A stretch of DNA of 8,412 nt from an uncultured Bacteroidota bacterium (GCA_903905685.1 CAIVHI010000424.1:1-8412), one strand, 5' to 3'. Numbered from the stretch's first letter, positions 1 to 6,864 are shown. Numbers and translations: made by a program. Notes: a model not told the origin generated them from the letters alone.

Positions 1-292
1 CACAAACTCAAATACAACCATGGGGGAGGTGCTCCATGAGTTTTTTAAAGGAATTGGGCATTACGCCCTATAGGTTCGCCAAAGTGAACGGCCTACCTCA
101 AACCCGGGTCTCGCAAATCATCAAAGGCGGCCGCAGGGTAATGCCGGCATGGCCTTGCGGCTTTCCAAAAATTTGGGCACATCGCCCAAGTTTTGGCTCG
201 CGCTGCGGCACGGCTACGATATTGAAGACGAGCAGTGCGCCAGCCGGGAGGAGTTGGGCAAAATAAAACCCCACTTCGCAAGTGCGGCTTGA
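1..292 (+). pseudogene. Degraded HigA-type antitoxin gene, XRE-family helix-turn-helix, 5' end outside the window
   Basis: HigA antitoxins are small helix-turn-helix DNA-binding proteins that neutralise a HigB mRNA-cleaving toxin and repress their own operon. Their usual pattern can be followed here only across several frames. Positions 1-21 give HKLKYNH. Positions 23-40 give GEVLHE, the usual (H)PGEVLxEE start. Positions 42-140 give FLKELGITPYRFAK, then a turn and a recognition helix ending IIKGGRRV. Positions 143-289 give AGMALRLSK, then GTSPKFWLALRHGYDIED, ending at TGA 290-292. The breaks are about two bases lost near 22, one extra T in the T run at 41-46, and one base lost at 141-142. 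The last two compensate each other. The longest intact stretch starts at ATG 36 and runs to a TAA at 264-266 in the wrong frame, so it would make an antitoxin with a nonsense C-terminal half. No toxin gene is visible; higB would normally lie just upstream, outside the window. Sequencing error is possible, but three breaks in 150 bp favour decay. Confidence 0.72.
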
Positions 293-374
293 TTGTGGCG
301 GTGCCGAACGCGTCTGTTTCGACCCTTCAAATCAAGCTAGCCGCAGTGAAATTTGCGCAGTCAAGCTATGTGCA

Positions 375-1067
375 TTAGCGTGCCGCACCCGGCTTCCAAA
401 TCTCCTTGTATTGGTCGGGCGTCAGGGCATTGGCGGCATTAAAGTTGCCAATTTTGGTGCGGCGAAGTGCGCTTAGGTAGCCGCCGCAGCCCAACTGCTT
501 GCCAAAGTCGTAGGCCAGACTCCTGATGTAGGTGCCCGTGCTGCACACCACCCTGAAGTGCACGTTGGGCATCGATATTTGTGTGATTTCAAATTCCCCA
601 ATTACGATGGGGCGGGCATCCAGCACTACATCTTGCCCTGCACGTGCCAAGTCATAGGAGCGTTTGCCGTCTTTTTTGATGGCGGAGTGAATAGGGGGTA
701 CCTGCATTTGCTCGCCCACAAATGTTTGGGCCGTTGCATAAATCTGCTCGATGGAGATGTGGTCGTAGGGCTTGAAGTCGTGGGGCTCGCTTTCCAGGTC
801 GTAGGTTTCCGTCACGGCTCCCAGAGTTATGATGCCCGTGTATTCCTTGGGTAGTTGTTGGTAACCGGAGATTTGCTTCGTCATATCTCCGGTGCAGCAA
901 ATCAGCAGTCCGGTAGCCAGTGGGTCGAGGGTGCCACAGTGTCCTATTTTTGCCCTCAGGGCTATCTTGATGAAATTTACCGCGTCGAAAGATGTCCATT
1001 TATAGGGCTTGTCGACCAAAAGAACGCCGCCCTTTCTCAATTCGGCAACGGAAGCCGTGATTTGCAT
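375..1067 (-). CDS. truB: tRNA pseudouridine(55) synthase TruB
   Basis: TruB isomerises uridine 55 in the T-loop of nearly all elongator tRNAs to pseudouridine, in the cytoplasm, without cofactors. The 230-residue product carries the family motifs in order. LLVDKP is at residues 16-21. The catalytic motif GHCGTLDPLATG is at 42-53, with the nucleophile at Asp48, the same number as in E. coli. KEY ends at Tyr76, the residue that stacks on the target base. PPIHSA with GKRSYDLAR follows near 120-140, then STGTYIRSLA. The C-terminal PUA domain of the proteobacterial enzyme is absent, which is normal for the short Bacteroidetes form. The ATG at 1067 sits about ten residues before the conserved core, as expected, and no Shine-Dalgarno is present. 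The gene stands alone: it converges on the higA remnant and diverges from the VIT-family gene. Confidence 0.96.
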   Translation of the reverse strand: MQITASVAELRKGGVLLVDKPYKWTSFDAVNFIKIALRAKIGHCGTLDPLATGLLICCTGDMTKQISGYQQLPKEYTGIITLGAVTETYDLESEPHDFKPYDHISIEQIYATAQTFVGEQMQVPPIHSAIKKDGKRSYDLARAGQDVVLDARPIVIGEFEITQISMPNVHFRVVCSTGTYIRSLAYDFGKQLGCGGYLSALRRTKIGNFNAANALTPDQYKEIWKPGAAR

Positions 1068-1072
1068 GGGCG

Positions 1073-1080
1073 CAAAGGTA
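1073..1080 (-). promoter_or_regulatory. Bacteroidetes -7 promoter element of truB
   Basis: Read on the minus strand, the eight bases TACCTTTG match the Bacteroidetes -7 consensus TAnnTTTG exactly. They end five bases before the truB ATG. Transcription should therefore begin within a few bases of the start codon, giving an essentially leaderless mRNA. I see no good -33 TTG at the expected distance, so this rests on the -7 box and its position. Confidence 0.5.
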
Positions 1081-1178
1081 AATCACGAATGGCTAAAAGC
1101 AGACCCGATGTCAGCGGCAAAGCCAACGAAAATCATTTACCGCTAAGTTATAATCCGGCAACTTTGTCCGACAATCCT

Positions 1179-1186
1179 TATTTTTA
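1179..1186 (+). promoter_or_regulatory. Weak -7-like element ahead of the VIT-family gene
   Basis: TATTTTTA matches seven of the eight positions of TAnnTTTG and lies 18 bases before the ATG at 1205, which would give a leader of about 15 bases. No clear -33 element accompanies it. A second candidate, CAACTTTG at 1159-1166, also matches seven of eight. The call is tentative because the stretch is AT-rich. Confidence 0.28.
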
Positions 1187-1204
1187 GATTCCCAATCCCG
1201 AGCC

Positions 1205-1903
1205 ATGCATCTCCACGAAGAAAAACATTTCAAAAGTTCCGACTTGGTCACCGACATAGTCATTGGCATGAGCGACGGCCTCACAGTGCCTTTCGCATTG
1301 GCCGCAGGCTTAAGTGGTGCCGGCGGTGGCATAACCGCCGCCATTGTGGTTACTGCGGGCATTGCCGAGATAGCCGCAGGCTCTATAGCCATGGGCTTGG
1401 GTGGATACCTGGCCGGCAAAACGGAGGTAGACCATTATGACTCGGAACTGAAGCGGGAATACTGGGAGGTGGACAACCTGCCGGATAAAGAAAAAGAAGA
1501 GGTGCGGGAAGTGTTTGCAGAGATGGGTCTGAGTGCCCAGAGCCAAGAGCTTATAGTTGCCGAGCTCGCTAAGAACAAAGACAAGTGGGTGGAGTTTATG
1601 ATGCGCTTTGAGTTGGGCCTTGAAAAGCCCGATGCCAAACGCGCCCGTAATAGTGCAATGAACATCGGCTTGTCCTATGTAGTTGGTGGCTTGGTGCCAC
1701 TGTCGCCTTATTTTTTTGCCGGCAGCCCGGCAGACGGTCTGAAGTGGTCGAGCGTCATCACTTTACTTTGCCTGTTCATATTCGGGTTCTTCAAGGCAAA
1801 GGTGACGGGTCAAAACCCATGGGTAGGTGCAGTGAAGGTAGCCTTGATAGGGTCTGTGGCCGCCGCAGCCGCATTCACCATAGCCAAGCTCGTGGGGCAT
1901 TGA
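1205..1903 (+). CDS. VIT1/CCC1 family Fe2+/Mn2+ transporter
   Basis: Members of this family move ferrous iron or manganese across membranes, in bacteria probably as exporters or detoxifiers. The 232-residue protein has about five predicted membrane segments near residues 14-36, 43-70, 152-173, 181-199 and 208-229. A long charged cytosolic segment lies between the second and third. The first helix has the family hallmark DGLTVPFALAAGL, with Asp24. The second has Glu55 and Met63 in EIAAGSIAMGLGGYLA. By analogy with the plant VIT1 structure, these three residues line the metal path. The cytosolic segment is rich in glutamate (EVREVFAEMGL, 99-109) and has Met132 and Glu136, the spacing expected of the family's metal-binding helical domain. 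The start has no Shine-Dalgarno. Substrate and direction cannot be read from the sequence. The gene appears to be monocistronic. Confidence 0.9.
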   Translation: MHLHEEKHFKSSDLVTDIVIGMSDGLTVPFALAAGLSGAGGGITAAIVVTAGIAEIAAGSIAMGLGGYLAGKTEVDHYDSELKREYWEVDNLPDKEKEEVREVFAEMGLSAQSQELIVAELAKNKDKWVEFMMRFELGLEKPDAKRARNSAMNIGLSYVVGGLVPLSPYFFAGSPADGLKWSSVITLLCLFIFGFFKAKVTGQNPWVGAVKVALIGSVAAAAAFTIAKLVGH

Positions 1904-1964
1904 GGTAAGAAGTGAGCTTGCTTGCGTGTTTCGGTTATTGATAATCAAGCTATCGACACAAAAA

Positions 1965-1997
1965 TTGGAATCCACCCGATTCAAACCGCTAATTTTG
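1965..1997 (+). promoter_or_regulatory. Bacteroidetes-type promoter of uvrA
   Basis: TTG at 1965-1967 and TAATTTTG at 1990-1997 are separated by 22 bases, matching the flavobacterial consensus TTG-N17-23-TAnnTTTG. The -7 box ends seven bases before the ATG at 2005, so the mRNA would have a leader of only about four bases. No LexA-like operator is evident beside it. Confidence 0.6.
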
Positions 1998-2004
1998 CGG
2001 TCCT

Positions 2005-4821
2005 ATGATGTTAGAAGAATCGGTATTGGCACCAGTAGCCGAACCCACAGCCGAAGATGCGATATTCATTAAGGGTGCGCGCATGCACAACCTTAAAAAT
2101 GTGGACGTTGCCATTCCCCGCAACCAACTCGTTGTGGTAACCGGGGTGAGCGGCAGCGGCAAGAGCTCCCTCACCATGGATACCTTGTTTGCCGAAGGCC
2201 AACGCCGCTACGCAGAGAGCCTCAGCTCCTATGCGCGCCAGTTCCTACTACGCATGGACAAGCCCGACTTGGATTACATCAAGGGCCTTTGCCCGGCCAT
2301 AGCCATTGAGCAAAAGGTGACTACCCGCTCGCCCCGAAGCACGGTGGGAAGTATGACCGAAATTGCCGATTACCTCCGGTTGCTGTTCGCTCGCGTTGGC
2401 AAAACGTACTCGCCCGTGAGCGGCAATGAAGTGAAAAAGAATAGCGTGTCCGATGTGTCGGACTACATCCTCGGATTGCCCGAAAATACTCGCGTGCAAA
2501 TCATAGTGCCTTTGGTGCTGCGGTACCAACGCACGCTGGAGGAAGAACTCAACATGTTGCTACACAAAGGGTTTACGCGGGTGTACGCACCTGTTGCAGA
2601 CGAAAAACCCATCCGTATAGAAGACATATTGGCCGGCACCCGCGACATTGGCGATGCCGCCATCTATTTATTGATAGACCGCATAGCGGTTAAATCGAAT
2701 TTTGAGGAAGACGACCTGCACCGTTTGGCAGACAGCATACAGACTGCATTTTATGAGAGTGAAGGGGAATGCCACCTGGAAGTAGGCGGTAAGGAAAAAG
2801 TGGTGTTCAACAACCGATTCGAGGCCGACGGCATGTTGTTCGATGAGCCCACCCCCAACATGTTTTCCTCCAACAATCCTTTTGGGGCCTGCAAAAAGTG
2901 CGAGGGGTTCGGCATGGTGTTGGGCATTGACGAAGAATTGGTGATACCAGACCGCAGCCTCAGTGTTTATGACGGCGCTGTGGCCTGCTGGCGCGGAGAG
3001 AAAATGGGCGAATGGCAGACCCAATTCATGGCCGATGCCTCCAAATACGATTTCCCCATCCATTGCCCCGTCCGCGATTTGACAGCCCAACAATCGGCTT
3101 TGTTGTGGGACGGCAATGCCAAAGTGTCGGGCATCCGCGATTTTTTCGTGATGGTGGAGCAGAACCTGTACAAAGTTCAATATCGCGTTATGCAGGCGCG
3201 CTACCGTGGCCGCACCACGTGCCCGGACTGCAAGGGCACCAGGCTTCGTAAAGAGGCGCTCTACGTAAAGATTGACGGATGGGACATCGCCCAATTGATG
3301 AACATGCCCGCATCAGACCTCTATCCCACCCTCAATGGATTGCGCCTAACCGAATACCAGCAGCAAGTGGCCAAGCGCATCTTATTGGAGACCGATCAGC
3401 GGCTGCGAACGTTGCTCGATGTGGGGCTGGGTTACCTCACGTTGGCACGAACTGCCAATACGCTTTCGGGTGGGGAGAGCCAACGAATCCAACTCACGAA
3501 ATTTTTGGGTAGCAATCTCACCGACTCCCTCTACATTCTGGACGAACCCAGCATAGGGCTACACAGCCGCGATACCGAGCGACTCATTGCCGTACTGAAA
3601 AATCTACGCGATTTGGGCAACACCGTTGTAGTGGTGGAGCACGACGAAATGATTATGCGCCATGCCGACCATATTATAGATATGGGGCCGCTGGCCAGCC
3701 ACCTTGGCGGGCAGGTTGTGGCCGCAGGCACCTACAAGGAATTGATGGCACACCCCAATAGCCTCACCGGGAAATATCTGTCGGGCAAACTGACGATTGC
3801 ACGCCCGGCGGTTAGGCGCAATCCCGTGTGCTTTATCAACTTGACCGGCTGCGCACAGAACAATCTAAAGAATATCTCGGTCTCGTTCCCTTTGAATGTG
3901 TTGTGTGTGGTAACGGGGGTTTCGGGTAGTGGCAAAACCACTTTGGTGAAACAAACCCTGTATCCGGCACTCCTGAAGCACTTTGGAGAAGGTGGCGATC
4001 GCCCCGGTAGCTACCGCGAAATGACGGGCGACTTGGACAGGATAGCACGGGTGGAGATGGTGGACCAAAACCCGATAGGCAAGTCGTCGCGGAGCAACCC
4101 AGTGACCTACGTGAAAGCCTACGATGAGATTCGCAAGCTCTATGCCGCCCAGAATCTGTCTAAAATCAACGGTTTTGAAGACCGGCATTTTTCGTTCAAT
4201 ACCGACGGCGGTCGTTGCGACACCTGCAAAGGCGAGGGCGAAGTAGTGGTGGAGATGCAGTTTTTGGCCGACATCCACCTGCAATGCGATATGTGCAAGG
4301 GCCGCCGTTTCAAAGACGAAGTCTTGGAAGTAGTCTACAATGGCAAGAATATCAGCGACGTGCTCGATATGAGTGTGGACGAAGCTATCGAGTTTTTCAA
4401 AGCGGTCCCCAAATTAGCCGGCTCGCTCCAACCCTTGGCAGATGTAGGTCTAGGCTACATCAAGTTGGGGCAAAGCAGCAATACGTTGAGTGGCGGCGAG
4501 GCGCAGCGCGTAAAGCTGGCATCGTTCTTGGAAAAAGGCAAGGGCAAGGCCAAAGAAAAACTGTTGTTCATTTTTGATGAACCCACAACGGGTTTGCATA
4601 TGCACGACGTAGTGAAACTACTTGGGGCCTTCAATGCATTGATAGAGCAGGGGCACTCAGTGATTGTTATTGAACATAATGTAGACGTCATGACGTGTGC
4701 CGATTGGGTGATAGACCTCGGCCCCGAGGGTGGGGCAGGGGGTGGTGGCCTGCTTTACGAAGGCCCGCCCGACGGCTTGTCGAAAGTGCCTGAAAGCCTT
4801 ACAGGTAGGTATATGAAATAG
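2005..4821 (+). CDS. uvrA: Excinuclease ABC subunit UvrA, Bacteroidetes-type variant
   Basis: UvrA is the damage-sensing ATPase of nucleotide excision repair. It dimerises, loads UvrB at lesions and leaves before UvrC cuts. At 938 residues it is close to E. coli UvrA (940). It has two ABC modules. The first has Walker A GVSGSGKS at 47-54, signature LSGGE at 487-491 and Walker B with Asp513-Glu514. The second has Walker A at 638-645 (Lys644), LSGGE at 828-832 and Asp858-Glu859. The C-terminal zinc module is intact, with Cys738, 741, 761 and 764. The first zinc module is not: the second pair is present (Cys296, Cys299), but the region that should hold the first CxxC has no cysteines (about 270-285, around FEADGMLFDEP). 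A further CPDC lies at 406-409. From memory, this pattern and the WRGEKM and RYRGRTTC stretches resemble a second UvrA type seen in Bacteroides, so a paralog elsewhere in the genome is possible. ATG 2005 is followed by another ATG at 2008. Confidence 0.95.
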   Translation: MMLEESVLAPVAEPTAEDAIFIKGARMHNLKNVDVAIPRNQLVVVTGVSGSGKSSLTMDTLFAEGQRRYAESLSSYARQFLLRMDKPDLDYIKGLCPAIAIEQKVTTRSPRSTVGSMTEIADYLRLLFARVGKTYSPVSGNEVKKNSVSDVSDYILGLPENTRVQIIVPLVLRYQRTLEEELNMLLHKGFTRVYAPVADEKPIRIEDILAGTRDIGDAAIYLLIDRIAVKSNFEEDDLHRLADSIQTAFYESEGECHLEVGGKEKVVFNNRFEADGMLFDEPTPNMFSSNNPFGACKKCEGFGMVLGIDEELVIPDRSLSVYDGAVACWRGEKMGEWQTQFMADASKYDFPIHCPVRDLTAQQSALLWDGNAKVSGIRDFFVMVEQNLYKVQYRVMQARYRGRTTCPDCKGTRLRKEALYVKIDGWDIAQLMNMPASDLYPTLNGLRLTEYQQQVAKRILLETDQRLRTLLDVGLGYLTLARTANTLSGGESQRIQLTKFLGSNLTDSLYILDEPSIGLHSRDTERLIAVLKNLRDLGNTVVVVEHDEMIMRHADHIIDMGPLASHLGGQVVAAGTYKELMAHPNSLTGKYLSGKLTIARPAVRRNPVCFINLTGCAQNNLKNISVSFPLNVLCVVTGVSGSGKTTLVKQTLYPALLKHFGEGGDRPGSYREMTGDLDRIARVEMVDQNPIGKSSRSNPVTYVKAYDEIRKLYAAQNLSKINGFEDRHFSFNTDGGRCDTCKGEGEVVVEMQFLADIHLQCDMCKGRRFKDEVLEVVYNGKNISDVLDMSVDEAIEFFKAVPKLAGSLQPLADVGLGYIKLGQSSNTLSGGEAQRVKLASFLEKGKGKAKEKLLFIFDEPTTGLHMHDVVKLLGAFNALIEQGHSVIVIEHNVDVMTCADWVIDLGPEGGAGGGGLLYEGPPDGLSKVPESLTGRYMK

Positions 4822-4828
4822 AAATAAT

Positions 4829-4872
4829 AAAAAATGGGCGGCAGATTAAGGAATCTGCACCGCCCATTTTTT
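4829..4872. terminator. Bidirectional intrinsic terminator between uvrA and hsp20
   Basis: GGGCGGCAGATT (4836-4847) pairs with AATCTG (4852-4857) and CCGCCC (4860-4865). The loop is AAGG, and two bases bulge on the right arm. Six A's precede the stem and six T's follow it, so the hairpin has a U-tract in either direction. It begins seven bases after the uvrA stop and ends 14 bases before the hsp20 stop, so it serves both convergent genes. Confidence 0.92.
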
Positions 4873-4886
4873 ATTGTTGGTGGGTA

Positions 4887-5321
4887 TTATGCCACTGCCA
4901 CCAGTTTAGACTCGGCCTCGGCTTTTTCCTTTTTGGGGAGCGCGATAGTCAAGACGCCGTCGGCATACTTGGCCGATATTTTGGCGATATCCACGTTGTC
5001 GTTCAGGTTGAAGCTCCTTTTGAACGACTTTTGGGTGAACTCGCTGCGCAGCCATTTGCCATCTTCTTTTTCGCGGGCCTCTTCTTTGTGGTCGTAAGCC
5101 ACATGGATGATGCCGCGGTCTACGGAGATTTTGAAATCCTCTTTTTTGAGGCCGGGGGCGATGACGTGCACCTCGTAGTTGCCGTCTATTTCGAGGATGT
5201 TGACGGGTGCGGAAAGCGTACTCAACTCGTCGTTGAGGCGGGTCCAACCGTTTTGGAAAACGTCTTCCAACAATCCGCCGAAGTTGCGGGGCATGATGCC
5301 GTAGTTTCTTTTTGCGTACAT
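4887..5321 (-). CDS. Small heat-shock protein, Hsp20/alpha-crystallin family
   Basis: Small heat-shock proteins are ATP-independent chaperones that hold unfolding proteins for refolding by DnaK/ClpB. The 144-residue product starts MYAKRNYG and has a short N-terminal arm with FGGLLEDVFQNGW. The alpha-crystallin domain spans about 38-131. It opens with APVNILEIDGNYEVHVIAPG, contains GKWLRSEF and KSFKRSFNL, and ends in the diagnostic ADGVLTIALPKKE with Gly122-Val-Leu124. The short tail KLVAVA may supply a weak version of the C-terminal I/V-x-I/V anchoring motif. I chose the ATG at 5321; an in-frame ATG at 5348 would add nine residues. Family N-termini and the A-rich stretch before 5321 favour the shorter form. 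The gene diverges from rpsA, and the tandem repeat upstream suggests stress regulation. Confidence 0.93.
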   Translation of the reverse strand: MYAKRNYGIMPRNFGGLLEDVFQNGWTRLNDELSTLSAPVNILEIDGNYEVHVIAPGLKKEDFKISVDRGIIHVAYDHKEEAREKEDGKWLRSEFTQKSFKRSFNLNDNVDIAKISAKYADGVLTIALPKKEKAEAESKLVAVA

Positions 5322-5380
5322 GATTTGATGTTTTTGATTTGATAACATTGGAGCAAACAGTATTCCTTTTCAAGATTTCG

Positions 5381-5433
5381 GACATAATGGCTGTTGTTTT
5401 TGATTTTTAGAGACAAAATGGCTGATATTTTTG
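5381..5433. repeat. Tandem 22-bp operator-like repeat upstream of hsp20
   Basis: Two 22-bp copies, at 5381-5402 and 5412-5433, differ at only three positions (5, 14 and 16 of the unit). They start 31 bp apart, about three helical turns. Both share GACA, then a variable base, AATGGCTG and TTTTTG. Each holds the imperfect dyad GNCA-N3-TGNC (5381-5391 and 5412-5422), which would suit a dimeric regulator. A weak third start, GACAAAA at 5444-5450, keeps almost the same spacing. The copies lie 60 to 112 bases upstream of the hsp20 ATG and more than 100 bases before the rpsA -7 box, so hsp20 is the likelier target. No regulator is identified. Confidence 0.6.
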
Positions 5434-5536
5434 TAGGTGCCACGACAAAAAGAGGGTAAGGATGGAAAAAAAGCCTTGGAAAATATGCTGAAAAATTTCT
5501 TTCGAAATTAAATTTCTAAATCATAAAATATTTCGA

Positions 5537-5544
5537 TACCTTTG
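5537..5544 (+). promoter_or_regulatory. Bacteroidetes -7 promoter element of rpsA
   Basis: TACCTTTG is an exact match to TAnnTTTG and follows a long AT-rich stretch. Transcription would begin near 5548, leaving a leader of about 30 bases that contains the Shine-Dalgarno sequence. The -33 region (around 5513-5516, TTTC) is poor. Confidence 0.55.
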
Positions 5545-5563
5545 GCACCCAAAATCTCATTAA

Positions 5564-5571
5564 AAAGGAGG
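5564..5571 (+). promoter_or_regulatory. Strong Shine-Dalgarno sequence of rpsA
   Basis: AAAGGAGG can form eight uninterrupted pairs with the CCUCCUUU at the 3' end of 16S rRNA. Nine bases separate it from the TTG at 5581, which fixes the start: no ATG is available in frame nearby, and the earlier in-frame TTG at 5542 overlaps the -7 promoter box. It is the only convincing Shine-Dalgarno sequence I see before a gene in this window. Confidence 0.8.
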
Positions 5572-5580
5572 AACCGACAT

Positions 5581-6846
5581 TTGGAAGAAAATCAAACAAT
5601 CCAAAACGAGACCAACGGAACATCGACAGATAGTTCTGTTGAAAGCAGTGCACCCGTACAGGAAGTTGCAACTGCACCAGCAGCCGAAGCAATTTCCGGC
5701 GAACCAGCCGTAGAAATGGCTGTAGAAGAAGCCCAAGAGGCACCTGCGGCACCCGTACACAAGGGTCGCAAGTATTACCAAACCTTGGAAGAAACGTCGC
5801 ACGACGATTTCGACTGGAGTGTGGACAAAAGGAACGTTGCATCGTATCCAAACGATCAGCGTCAAACACTCGAGAAAGTGTATGACAGCACTTTCAAGAG
5901 CATTGCCGAATCGGAATTGTTGAAAGGTTCCATTGTGGGCATGACTAAAACCGATGTGATCATCAACATCGGTTTCAAGTCTGACGGCCTTGTTTCCCTG
6001 AACGAATTCAGGGATATGCCCGAAATCCGCATAGGCGATGAAATTGAAGTAATGGTTGTTGAGAAAGAAGACCGGAACGGTCATCTGCACCTCAGCCGCA
6101 AGCTTGCCCGTGCGGCCCGTGCTTGGCAAAAAATCGTCGACTTCTACAAAACCGGCGAAGTGGTTACAGGTACCATCACCTCGAAGACCAAGGGTGGTCT
6201 CATCGTGGATGTTTATGGTCTGGAAACCTTCCTGCCAGGTTCGCAAATCGACGTCAAGCCCGTTATCGATTACGATCAGTATGTCGGTAAAACGATGGAT
6301 TTCAAAGTGGTCAAAATCAACGAGACCATCAGGAACGCCGTGGTTTCCCACAAAGCGCTCATCGAAAGCGATATTGAGCAACAACGCAGTGTCATCATCG
6401 GCCAGTTGGAGAAAGGTCAAGTATTGGAAGGCGTCGTCAAGAACGTCACCGACTTCGGCGCATTCATCGACCTCGGCGGTGTTGACGGTTTGCTGTACAT
6501 TACCGACATCAGTTGGGGTCGTGTTACGCACCCTACCGAAGTGTTGCACAATGGCCAGAAACTCAATGTCGTCGTATTGGATTTCGACGACGAAAAGAAA
6601 CGTATAAGCCTTGGCCTCAAGCAGCTTACCCCCCATCCTTGGGACAATCTTCCCGAAGACATCAAGGAAAGTGGCCGCGTGAAAGGCAAAGTTGTCAATA
6701 TCGAAGACTACGGTGCATTCCTCGAAATTATGCCCGGCGTAGAAGGTCTGGTCCACGTATCGGAAATTGCTTGGTCTTCACAGCCCATCAACGCGAAGGA
6801 ATTTTTCAAGTTGGGCGAAGAGCATGAAGCAGTCGTCGTGACGTAG
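5581..6846 (+). CDS. rpsA: 30S ribosomal protein S1, N-terminal part up to an in-frame TAG
   Basis: S1 is the RNA-binding protein of the small subunit that helps mRNA dock and unfold. With the TTG start the reading frame would be 666 codons to the TAG at 7579, but a TAG at 6844-6846 (codon 422) splits it. This part encodes 421 residues. An acidic, alanine-rich N-terminal extension covers about 1-110. Three complete S1 (OB-fold) repeats lie near 112-180, 192-263 and 280-348. A fourth runs from about 365 and is cut in its last strand, after EAVVVT. The third repeat has the typical DFGAFIDLGGVDGLLYITDISW. The codons after the TAG continue the same domain without any shift (DKDERKMSLSIKQ), so one substitution, for instance TTG to TAG, explains the break. 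The alternatives are a sequencing error, a real nonsense mutation, or readthrough. Identity as S1 is certain; the state of the gene is not. Confidence 0.9.
   Translation: MEENQTIQNETNGTSTDSSVESSAPVQEVATAPAAEAISGEPAVEMAVEEAQEAPAAPVHKGRKYYQTLEETSHDDFDWSVDKRNVASYPNDQRQTLEKVYDSTFKSIAESELLKGSIVGMTKTDVIINIGFKSDGLVSLNEFRDMPEIRIGDEIEVMVVEKEDRNGHLHLSRKLARAARAWQKIVDFYKTGEVVTGTITSKTKGGLIVDVYGLETFLPGSQIDVKPVIDYDQYVGKTMDFKVVKINETIRNAVVSHKALIESDIEQQRSVIIGQLEKGQVLEGVVKNVTDFGAFIDLGGVDGLLYITDISWGRVTHPTEVLHNGQKLNVVVLDFDDEKKRISLGLKQLTPHPWDNLPEDIKESGRVKGKVVNIEDYGAFLEIMPGVEGLVHVSEIAWSSQPINAKEFFKLGEEHEAVVVT
6844..6846 (+). other. In-frame amber stop inside the fourth S1 domain of rpsA
   Basis: TAG stands where related S1 proteins usually have a hydrophobic residue before the D-K/R-D/E-E-R-K strand. 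There is no frame change on either side. TAG is also the ordinary stop of uvrA and of rpsA itself; reading through the latter would run into the terminator hairpin, so general reassignment of UAG is unlikely. Confidence 0.9.
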
Positions 6847-6864
6847 GATAAAGACGAGCGCAAA

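Noticed and set aside
332..1952. The 8-mer TCAAGCTA at 332, 361 and 1945
   Set aside because: Three short copies, one of them 1.6 kb away, share no extended flanks and no symmetry; chance is sufficient.
2668..3294. A 208-codon minus-strand open frame inside uvrA
   Set aside because: It overlaps the conserved middle of UvrA, with composition typical of a shadow frame and no start signal or recognisable domain.
5542..5580. An upstream TTG start for rpsA at 5542
   Set aside because: This codon overlaps the -7 promoter box and so would lie at or before the transcription start. The Shine-Dalgarno at 5564-5571 points to the TTG at 5581.
5560..6756. A 398-codon open frame on the minus strand opposite rpsA
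   Set aside because: It lies wholly antisense to a well-recognised S1 coding region, has no family motif, and is best explained by the codon use of rpsA keeping the opposite frame free of stops.
6844..6846. Genome-wide reassignment of UAG
   Set aside because: UAG is the natural end of uvrA, and of rpsA immediately before its terminator; reading through them would give no sensible extension.
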